From Runella defluvii (GTDB taxonomy: Bacteria > Bacteroidota > Bacteroidia > Cytophagales > Spirosomataceae), in contig NZ_JACIBY010000005.1 of the NCBI RefSeq assembly GCF_014195535.1, forward strand, positions 521,513-585,512: a DNA stretch of 64,000 nt, read 5' to 3'. Each line of letters begins with the position of its first letter. Positions within the stretch are counted from its first letter, which is position 1. The translations under genes and the position numbers were made by a program. Below the pieces are notes generated by a model. That model saw nothing but the letters and a program-made list of their open reading frames with translations, had not been told where the DNA came from and made no database searches. Positions 58,031 to 64,000 of the stretch are shown piece after piece.

Positions 58031-58127
58031 AGGCGGGTTGTGAGCAACCCTCTCCACAATATTCGACATTCTAACTTCTGCACTCGACACTCTAAGAAAT
58101 CATCGGGTTGTGAGCAAGCCTCTCCAC
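58031..58127. repeat. Two copies of the GGGTTGTGAGCAACCC palindromic repeat
   Basis: Copies at 58033-58058 and 58104-58127, in the opposite orientation to those at 33120-33250, joined by GTCGA/CTGCACTCGACAC-type linkers. The second copy's arm reads GGGTTGTGAGCAAGCC. The last copy ends 1-2 bases from the end of the regulator gene at 58129. Confidence 0.7.
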
Positions 58128-58128
58128 G

Positions 58129-59145
58129 TTACAAAGATCCTCTCCGAATCATGTAAAATGGGTTCTTTACTTTTATTCGTTGTTTGTTCAACAAAAGCGA
58201 AGCCGCCGTACGTCCCATGGTCTCAAAATCGGTACTAACGACTGTGATTCCTAGCAATTCCTTGAGTGTTGTTTCATTAAACGAAATCAAGCCAATTTCT
58301 TTGCCGAGCGTATATCCTGCCTGTTTTACTTTTTTGGCCAATTCCGCCAAGTCGTTTTCTTCTACGACGATGTAGGCCGTTTTTGTCTCCAGTATTTCGT
58401 CGTTAATGGAATCCTTTATTTCAAACTTTTTATGGTAATTGATGCAGAAATTTCGCACGCCCTGCACAATTTCTACGGGATAATTTCCATCCGATGGAAA
58501 AACCAGAGCTATTTTTGAGTATTTCAAAAGTAAATCATTGGCACTTTCCAATGCTTCAAAAATATCCTTATCAAAACGCTGATAAATGCTCAGTGGGTTA
58601 GAAGTCAGTTCAGGAATGTCACGGTCTAACAACACCAACTCATTCTTTGGAATGCTTTTCAACGTATCCAGATAATCGGCTTTATCGAGGTCTTGGGTAA
58701 AATGCGGCATGACCACATAATAGTTGTAAGCCCCCAGATTTTGCTCGATAATTTCTTGAAAACGACTTGCACTGTAATGGTGTACCTGCAAATCCACAAT
58801 CGCAGTATCGCCAAGTGCTTTTAAGAACGAGTAATAGATTATCTTTTTGTAAGAACTTAATTTATTGAAAATCAGCAATATTTTAATCTTCTTATCACTA
58901 TCCGACTGCACATAATACCCTTTCCCTTGTACCGATACAATGTGCCCTTTCGCCCGCAGCTCGCGGTACGCTTTTTCTACCGTGTCGCGAGCCAGCAAAT
59001 ACTCAATGCTCAGTTCGCTAATCGAAGGCAACTGATCTCCTTTTTTCAAAACTCCTCTTTCAATATCCCGCATTACCGATTGAACAATTTGCTTGTACTT
59101 CGGCACTTTATCAAAGGGATTAATTGAAATTAGAGCACTGTTCAT
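58129..59145 (-). CDS. GntR-type regulator with LacI-like sugar-binding domain
   Basis: 338 residues: an N-terminal GntR winged helix (about 10-78, YKQIVQSVMRDIERGVLKKGDQLPSISELS) and a linker containing IVSVQGKGYYVQSD. The C-terminal Peripla_BP_3-like domain (about 90-338) resembles LacI/AraR-type ligand-binding domains, so it probably binds a sugar-like ligand and controls carbohydrate genes. Its targets are not adjacent: the neighbours are ahpD and a DUF3365-like gene. It is divergent from the latter. Confidence 0.85.
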   Translation of the reverse strand: MNSALISINPFDKVPKYKQIVQSVMRDIERGVLKKGDQLPSISELSIEYLLARDTVEKAYRELRAKGHIVSVQGKGYYVQSDSDKKIKILLIFNKLSSYKKIIYYSFLKALGDTAIVDLQVHHYSASRFQEIIEQNLGAYNYYVVMPHFTQDLDKADYLDTLKSIPKNELVLLDRDIPELTSNPLSIYQRFDKDIFEALESANDLLLKYSKIALVFPSDGNYPVEIVQGVRNFCINYHKKFEIKDSINDEILETKTAYIVVEENDLAELAKKVKQAGYTLGKEIGLISFNETTLKELLGITVVSTDFETMGRTAASLLLNKQRIKVKNPFYMIRRGSL

Positions 59146-59522
59146 CTTATTTCCTATTTACAATTGTCTTTTTTTGAGAAATACCAACAGACGTATTTTT
59201 TGGGTAGTTGACTTGGTAATTGAAATGTAGGAAGTTATTATTAAATTTTTGACTGCTTTTTACGTATTTTTTTATGCAATCGTTATCGGGAACGTTACCA
59301 AAATAGTAGGTTTTGAAGAAATAGTTGTAATTTTAACTATCAAGCAGCTACCAAACACTTGTTTGTAGTGCAGGAGTAATGGTCAAAAAAAATTGTACTT
59401 TATACATATATCATCAACAAATACGGCTTTCGCAACGCTTTTTTCTGAACCAAACCAGCTGCTGAGGCGTTTTGGCTTTACATCAGAATAAAGATAATTT
59501 TGTATTCTAAATCCATCTGTTT
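59146..59522. other. 377-base divergent intergenic region
   Basis: Between the GntR-type gene (minus) and the DUF3365-like gene (plus). It holds the promoter at 59470-59502 for the latter (listed separately). No other gene or repeat is clear; the left half is AT-rich and presumably contains the regulator's own promoter. Confidence 0.6.
59470..59502 (+). promoter_or_regulatory. Predicted promoter of the DUF3365-like gene and dsbD
   Basis: TTTTG at 59470-59474 and TAATTTTG at 59495-59502 are 20 bases apart, a close match to the Bacteroidota pattern. Transcription should start near 59509, 14 bases ahead of the GTG at 59523, so the leader is very short. That argues for the GTG start. Confidence 0.65.
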
Positions 59523-60116
59523 GTGAATTATTTTTCGTCGTTTACGCTCGTAGCGTTCATTGGTCTATTATTTGTTGGCTGCAATATGGAAAGGCGTGTC
59601 AATGGCTCCAAAGAAGCCGTTGAGAAGGTAAAAAGTATGCAAATCAAACGCGTTACGACCCAACAAGTCGTGACTATTGTGGATGACTGGGGCCAGAGAA
59701 TTGTAAAACAAGCACAAGCAAACCTCGAAAACGCCCTAGCGAAGTCGCCTTCAGATGCTGCGGCTTTTTGCCAATTGCAAAAGTTGCCACAAATAGATTC
59801 GTTGGAAAAGTTATATACCGCAGAAATCAACCTCTTAGGCACAAAAGACCTCAAAAACCCCACATTGTCGGCCAAAGAGCAAGAAATCCTCGATGCTTAC
59901 GTATATAATGCCGAAAATAAACTCTCTCAAATCCCTAATATCCAAAAATTAGGCGACTCTGCACTGGTGTATAATGCACCCGTTTCGCTGCAAAGTAGCA
60001 TTTGTCACAAATGTTTTGGGGAAGATGCCACACATTTGGCCGTTTGGCGCGTAAAGTTTAAACGAAGCGAAGTCATACGAAAAGTAAATGCCAAGTCGTT
60101 GCAAAAAATCAAGTAA
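59523..60116 (+). CDS. DUF3365/Tll0287-like lipoprotein with CxxC motif (GTG start)
   Basis: 197 residues from a GTG at 59523, chosen because it gives a lipoprotein signal (FIGLLFVGC, lipidated Cys about residue 20). The rest resembles DUF3365/Tll0287-like heme-linked domains: TIVDDWGQRIVKQAQANLE, AFCQLQKLPQIDSLEKLY, DLKNPTLSAKEQEILDAY, and a C-terminal CxxC (C161-H-K-C164-F165). The expected c-type heme motif CxxCH has its fifth position as Phe here, so covalent heme attachment is doubtful. It lies 27 bases before the dsbD-type gene and is cotranscribed with it. Confidence 0.65.
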   Translation: MNYFSSFTLVAFIGLLFVGCNMERRVNGSKEAVEKVKSMQIKRVTTQQVVTIVDDWGQRIVKQAQANLENALAKSPSDAAAFCQLQKLPQIDSLEKLYTAEINLLGTKDLKNPTLSAKEQEILDAYVYNAENKLSQIPNIQKLGDSALVYNAPVSLQSSICHKCFGEDATHLAVWRVKFKRSEVIRKVNAKSLQKIK

Positions 60117-60143
60117 AACTAACCGTTATCTATAACGTACTTT

Positions 60144-62189
60144 ATGAAAAGTGTAATCAGTGCTCTTTTAGTACTCTTGACCCTCACCACCTTTGGGCAA
60201 GTGCAAAATCACGCAAAATGGAATGTCGATTCCCCCAAAAAAGAGGTGAAAGTAGGAGACATTGTCGAGATTAAGTTCATTGCGGCTATCGACCCCACTT
60301 GGCATTTGTACTCGACCGAATTTGAGGTAAAAGATGGCCCCAATCCAACCGAGTTTAAATTCAAGCCCAACGATACGTATCAATTGGTGGGTAAAATCAA
60401 GCCTGTTGGATTTCACAACTTTTACGAAGAGGTTTGGGGAGGAAATACGAGCGTGGCAGAAGGCACAGGTTCTTTTGTACAAAAAGTAAAGATTCTCAAG
60501 GCCAACCCGCAAATCGAAGTAGCAGTTGATTATCAAACCTGCCAAAACGATGGGCTCTGCACCATGGGAAGTGCTGATTTTAAGATTACCGATATTAAAG
60601 TAGCGGCCGACGCAGCTGCGACGATTCAGCCTACGGCGGGCCAGCCAACCGAGCAAATTACAGCAACCCCAACCAAAGACAGCAATACTGTTGCCGCAAC
60701 ACCAACTACCGCTGCTGAAGCAACGTCGGAGGCGGTTGCTGAATCTTCAGAAACCATCGCTACCCCAGAGCCCGCCGAAGAGGAGTCGTTGTGGAGCTTC
60801 TTATTGGCTTGTTTCTTAGGCGGTTTGGCGTCTATTTTTATGCCGTGTATTTATCCCATCATGCCCATGACGGTGAGTTATTTTACCAAACAAGAGCACG
60901 GCACTAGCAAGGCTTTGTTGTATGGCCTTTCCATCGTTTCTATTTTTACCTTGCTAGGTTTCTTAGTATCACGCATTGGAGGAGCACAAGCTGCCAACTT
61001 TATCAGTACCCACTGGGTACCCAACGCCATTTTCTTTGTGGTATTTATCTTATTTGGGTTGTCGTTTTTGGGGTTGTTCGAAATCGTTTTGCCAAGTTCA
61101 TTTGTGAATAATGTCGATAAACAAGCCGATAAAGGCGGCCTTATCGGAATTTTCTTCATGGCCCTTACGCTTGTGGTGGTTTCGTTTTCGTGTACGGCAC
61201 CCATTGCAGGTTCGCTCCTTATTTTGGCCTCCAAAGGCAACGAAGTGATGCGTCCCGTGCTTGGGATGATTGCTTTCTCAATGCCTTTCGCCGTGGTGTT
61301 TACGGGCTTAGCCATGTTCCCGAAATTCTTGAAAAGCCTTCCTAAATCAGGTGGATGGCTCAACGAATTTAAGGTTGTATTTGGACTGTTGGAGTTTGCA
61401 TTGGCACTCAAGTTTTTGAGCAACATCGACTTAGCTTACCGCTGGAATGTGCTTGACCGCGAAATTTTCCTCGCGATTTGGATTGTGCTATTTACCATCA
61501 TTGGTTTTTATATACTTGGTAAACTTCGCATGGACAAAGACTCTCCCGTGAAAGGAGTAACGATTCCGCGCTTGCTGATTTCATCTTCGACTTTCGCTTT
61601 TGTGGTTTATATGCTTCCAGGGATGTTTGGAGCGCCTCTTCGGGCATTGTCGGGCTGGTTGCCTCCAGAGCAAACCCAGGACTTTTTCTTGACCAACGCC
61701 GTTGGTGGAACAGGTACGGGAAGTACGGCCAAACTCGACCGCAGCAAACCTCACTTGCCACATGGCCTTGAAGGCTTTTTTGATTACGAACAAGCCTTAG
61801 CCCAAGCCAAAGCCGCAGGCAAACCTGTATTTGTTGATTTTACAGGTTTCAACTGCGCCAACTGCCGCAAAATGGAAGCCAACGTTTGGCCACAACCCGA
61901 AGTGCTAGATCGCCTCAAGAAAGAATTTGTGATTGCTTCGCTTTACGTGGATGACAAAACCGAACTTCCTAAAGAACAACAGTTTGTATCAACTTACGAT
62001 AAACGCGAAAAAACAACTATCGGCGACAAGAACGCAGATTTGCAAATCACGAAGTTTAACAACAACGCTCAGCCTTTTTACTGCGTCATTAGCCCCGACG
62101 GCGAGCTACTCACCAAGCCTATTGGCTACGCAAGCACCGAAGAATTTGTGCAATTTCTCGATTCTGGACTTTCGAAGTTTAAGCGTTAA
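60144..62189 (+). CDS. dsbD: Thiol:disulfide interchange protein DsbD-type
   Basis: 681 residues. Moves electrons from cytoplasmic thioredoxin to periplasmic thiol proteins and helps cytochrome c maturation. An N-terminal signal peptide and DsbD-alpha-like domain (with CQNDGLC near 130-140) are followed by an Ala/Thr/Glu-rich linker (about 155-210). The membrane part has one catalytic Cys in IFMPCIYPIMPMT and another in VVSFSCTAPIAGS, eight or so helices, then a C-terminal thioredoxin fold with C571-x2-C574 (FNCANCRKMEA). It follows the DUF3365-like gene, and this pairing suggests a common thiol or heme-related task. Confidence 0.9.
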   Translation: MKSVISALLVLLTLTTFGQVQNHAKWNVDSPKKEVKVGDIVEIKFIAAIDPTWHLYSTEFEVKDGPNPTEFKFKPNDTYQLVGKIKPVGFHNFYEEVWGGNTSVAEGTGSFVQKVKILKANPQIEVAVDYQTCQNDGLCTMGSADFKITDIKVAADAAATIQPTAGQPTEQITATPTKDSNTVAATPTTAAEATSEAVAESSETIATPEPAEEESLWSFLLACFLGGLASIFMPCIYPIMPMTVSYFTKQEHGTSKALLYGLSIVSIFTLLGFLVSRIGGAQAANFISTHWVPNAIFFVVFILFGLSFLGLFEIVLPSSFVNNVDKQADKGGLIGIFFMALTLVVVSFSCTAPIAGSLLILASKGNEVMRPVLGMIAFSMPFAVVFTGLAMFPKFLKSLPKSGGWLNEFKVVFGLLEFALALKFLSNIDLAYRWNVLDREIFLAIWIVLFTIIGFYILGKLRMDKDSPVKGVTIPRLLISSSTFAFVVYMLPGMFGAPLRALSGWLPPEQTQDFFLTNAVGGTGTGSTAKLDRSKPHLPHGLEGFFDYEQALAQAKAAGKPVFVDFTGFNCANCRKMEANVWPQPEVLDRLKKEFVIASLYVDDKTELPKEQQFVSTYDKREKTTIGDKNADLQITKFNNNAQPFYCVISPDGELLTKPIGYASTEEFVQFLDSGLSKFKR

Positions 62190-62215
62190 GCTTCAAAATA
62201 AGTATTTGTACCCTC

Positions 62216-62252
62216 AAAACAACTTCCCAAGTAGCACTTAGGAAGTTGTTTT
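62216..62252 (+). terminator. Terminator after dsbD
   Basis: Perfect 12-base stem (aaaacaacttcc at 62216-62227 with ggaagttgtttt at 62241-62252), 13-base loop, then a T run. Confidence 0.75.
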
Positions 62253-62363
62253 TTGTTAAAAATCCTAAAAAAGCGAGACCTTTGCCTAAGTAAGCCTTAA
62301 ATTGATGAGAATTTGGTGTTGATGCCTATTTATTCATCGCCCAACTTCGTAAGCTTCGATTGC

Positions 62364-63440
62364 ATGAAACTATTAGATCGCTATATTCTTAAAAACTTTC
62401 TGATTACTTACGTTTTTACGGTTCTCATCACGTTGCTTATTATCTGCGTGATTGACTTCACCGAAAAAATCGACAACTTCCGTAAGTTCAACCCACCCGC
62501 GAGCGAGATTCTGTTTGACTATTACGCCAACCTGATTCCCTATTATGCCAACTACCTCAGTCCGTTGTTGGTATTTATTGCCACCGTTTTCTTTACGGCT
62601 CGGATGGCGGCTCGCACCGAAATCATTGCCATTTTTAGTAGTGGCGTGAGTTTTCTTCGGATGTTGGTTCCTTATTTTATTGGTTCGGCGATGTTGGCTT
62701 TGTTTACGTTTTACATGGTAGGGTGGGTAATTCCGCGGGCGAATAAAATCCGCTTAGGTTTTGAATACAAATACATTGAAGATCAATATTATTTTAACCA
62801 GCGCAACTTCCACATTAAAGTAGCTCCTAAACTGTATGCTTACCTTGAGAGTTACAACAACGCTTCGCTAACGGGGTATAAGTTTACGTTAGAACACATC
62901 GAAGGCAATCAACTGAAAGAAAAACTTACTTCTGACCGCATCGTTTGGGAGCCTAAAAAGAAAAAATGGACGGTTTACGACTATCGAATTCGGAAAATCG
63001 ACGGCCTGACCGAAACCATTACCAAAGGGGTACAAATTGACACCACGCTCAACCTCAGCCCCAAAGACTTTGAAAATGATAAAAATCGCTTCGAGGAACT
63101 AACGCTGACCCAACTCAACGACTATATTGACCTTCTCCGACTACGCGGAGCCGACGGGGTCGAAACCTATTTGCTCGAAAAATACACCCGCTTTACGCAC
63201 CCGTTTGCTTTCATCATTCTGACCATCATCGGCGTCGTCGTATCAGCCCGAAAAAGCCGCCGTGGTTCAGGCTTGCAAATTGCGTTTGGGTTTATATTGG
63301 CCTTCGTCTATCTGTTGTTTTTTATGTTGGCCAAAGGAATTGCCGAATCGGGTACAATTCCCGCTATCGTGGCGGTATGGCTGCCTAATATCATTTTTGC
63401 AGCGATTGGTTTTGTGTTGTACAAGACATTACCGAGGTAA
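62364..63440 (+). CDS. LptF/LptG-family permease (YjgP/YjgQ)
   Basis: 358 residues from the ATG at 62364 (MKLLDRYILKNFLITYVFTVL), the usual start of the family. The longer frame from 62313 adds 17 residues. Three hydrophobic segments are near the N-terminus (about 12-35, 55-78, 95-118), then a periplasmic domain (about 130-270), then three C-terminal segments. LptF and LptG form the inner-membrane ABC unit that, with LptB, extracts LPS. Only one such gene is here, as usual for unlinked copies in this phylum. It lies about 170 bases after dsbD with a terminator between. Confidence 0.9.
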   Translation: MKLLDRYILKNFLITYVFTVLITLLIICVIDFTEKIDNFRKFNPPASEILFDYYANLIPYYANYLSPLLVFIATVFFTARMAARTEIIAIFSSGVSFLRMLVPYFIGSAMLALFTFYMVGWVIPRANKIRLGFEYKYIEDQYYFNQRNFHIKVAPKLYAYLESYNNASLTGYKFTLEHIEGNQLKEKLTSDRIVWEPKKKKWTVYDYRIRKIDGLTETITKGVQIDTTLNLSPKDFENDKNRFEELTLTQLNDYIDLLRLRGADGVETYLLEKYTRFTHPFAFIILTIIGVVVSARKSRRGSGLQIAFGFILAFVYLLFFMLAKGIAESGTIPAIVAVWLPNIIFAAIGFVLYKTLPR

Positions 63441-63452
63441 AAAATATTTTCA

Positions 63453-63460
63453 TACTTTTG
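63453..63460 (+). promoter_or_regulatory. Possible -7 box of the toxin-antitoxin pair
   Basis: TACTTTTG, 20 bases ahead of the ATG at 63481, with no good TTG at -33. Confidence 0.35.
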
Positions 63461-63480
63461 GTCAGTAAACAGCTCAAGTC

Positions 63481-63702
63481 ATGCGAATCATTATAGAAAC
63501 GAAAGAGCGTCATCGGAATTTGTTTTTAGAAATGGCCAAGGCCGTCAAAGCAAAAGTAAAAATAGAAGATGATGACAGCGACCGACCACCTACCAAAGAG
63601 GAGTTTTTGGATAGCCTCGAACGGTCTTTCCACCAAGCAGAACTTCACGCTCAAGGGAAGATTAAGTTATCTACGTTAAAAGAATTTTTGGATGAACTTT
63701 GA
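63481..63702 (+). CDS. Putative antitoxin, 73 aa
   Basis: 73 residues. A short N-terminal beta strand (MRIIIETKERH) is followed by a helix (HRNLFLEMAKAVKAKVKIED), an acidic stretch (DDDSDRPPTKEE), and a C-terminal helical part (LDSLERSFHQAELHAQGKIKL). The acidic tail and position before a RelE-like gene, overlapping it by 11 bases (63692-63702), are typical of type II antitoxins. I do not recognise a specific antitoxin family; it is not a clear RHH, AbrB or Phd domain. Function is inferred from context. Confidence 0.65.
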   Translation: MRIIIETKERHRNLFLEMAKAVKAKVKIEDDDSDRPPTKEEFLDSLERSFHQAELHAQGKIKLSTLKEFLDEL

Positions 63703-63961
63703 TATTGTTCTTACGGAGGATTTTAAGAAAGAATTTAAACGACTACACAAAAAATATTCTTCCCTCCCTGAAGATATTACGAAACTAGGAGAATCGCTAA
63801 AAGATAATCCCCTAACTGGCACTGCTATTGGTAAAGACTGCTACAAGATTCGTATTCCAATCAAATCCAAAAACAAAGGTAAAAGCGCAGGTGGAAGGGT
63901 CATCACTTTCCAGCCCGATAAAAGTTTGGACACAAAGCTAAGGGAATCTCTTAACTTGTAG
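63692..63961 (+). CDS. RelE/ParE-like type II toxin, 89 aa
   Basis: 89 residues, the length of a RelE-superfamily toxin. The order FDIVLTEDFKKEFKRLHKKYSSLPEDITKL, then DCYKIRIPIKSKNKGKSAGGRVITF, resembles RelE/HigB/ParE-like folds: two N-terminal helices and a central beta sheet with basic residues. The acid-base residues of true RelE nucleases cannot be confirmed, so it could be an mRNA interferase or a gyrase poison. The start overlaps the antitoxin-like gene by 11 bases. Confidence 0.75.
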   Translation: MNFDIVLTEDFKKEFKRLHKKYSSLPEDITKLGESLKDNPLTGTAIGKDCYKIRIPIKSKNKGKSAGGRVITFQPDKSLDTKLRESLNL

Positions 63962-63966
63962 TTCAA

Positions 63967-64000
63967 ATGAGCAAACACCGCAAACGTTGGAGTGAAAGCG
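63967..64000 (+). CDS. Start of a further gene, possibly a transposase (cut by window edge)
   Basis: Only eleven complete codons are visible: MSKHRKRWSES. Basic N-termini like this occur in IS3-type and related transposases, which often begin MSKxRRKWSxxEK. This is thin evidence and the product cannot be named with certainty. Confidence 0.35.
   Translation, partial: MSKHRKRWSES

Overview
The window is a stretch of chromosome from a Bacteroidota bacterium, most likely Cytophagales (Spirosomaceae/Runella-like; genus is a guess). Pointers are GldG, a GLPGLI-family protein beside a TonB-type outer-membrane barrel, 7TMR-DISM/LytS and LytTR signalling, a DUF2490 protein, a GT3 glycogen synthase, Bacteroidota-type ParE, and promoters matching the Bacteroidota pattern (TTTG, about 20 bases, TAnnTTTG). 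Shine-Dalgarno sites are generally absent. No rRNA or tRNA gene, CRISPR array or prophage was seen.

Layout. 1-6477 (minus): surface-polysaccharide genes: a sugar aminotransferase cut by the window edge, an ABC exporter (Wzt-like ATPase with a C-terminal carbohydrate-recognition region, Wzm-like permease), a Wzz-like co-polymerase and a large six-SLBB outer-membrane export protein. 6884-22334: mostly housekeeping genes: parE, gldG, a class V aminotransferase, nth, dipeptidyl peptidase IV, a 58-aa membrane protein, a YigZ-family gene, an M16 peptidase, DUF1801, a glycosyltransferase and a DUF819 transporter. 22495-26873: a tolC/hlyD/macB-type efflux operon. 26870-30020: cupin, two tandem Crp/Fnr regulators, DUF6326 and a class IV aminotransferase. 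30287-36600: outer-membrane barrel, GLPGLI protein, histidine kinase and response regulator. 36987-41323: glycogen synthase, MBL-fold hydrolase and an acyltransferase-like membrane protein.

41407-47907 is a sulfate-assimilation operon: DUF2490, TauE, a metZ-type sulfhydrylase, cysH (Fe-S, APS-reductase type), cysD and cysN. A 90-bp cruciform-like palindrome and a small DUF559 nuclease gene sit inside it. 47973-53734 (minus) is a colinear five-gene block: LytTR response regulator, LytS-type kinase, a secreted protein with YadA-like head repeats and an S74 self-processing chaperone domain, a secreted protein with a possible C1q-like C-terminus, and a LytTR protein with no receiver. This looks like a self-contained regulated surface-fibre system and is the best candidate here for something undescribed.

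53887-63961: two GH88/GH105 unsaturated glycuronyl hydrolases, an AhpC/AhpD peroxidase pair, a GntR-type regulator with a sugar-binding-like domain, a DUF3365-like lipoprotein followed by a DsbD-type protein, an LptF/LptG-family permease and a toxin-antitoxin-like pair. The last 34 bases start another gene, perhaps a transposase. Small dispersed palindromic repeats occur in several intergenic gaps.
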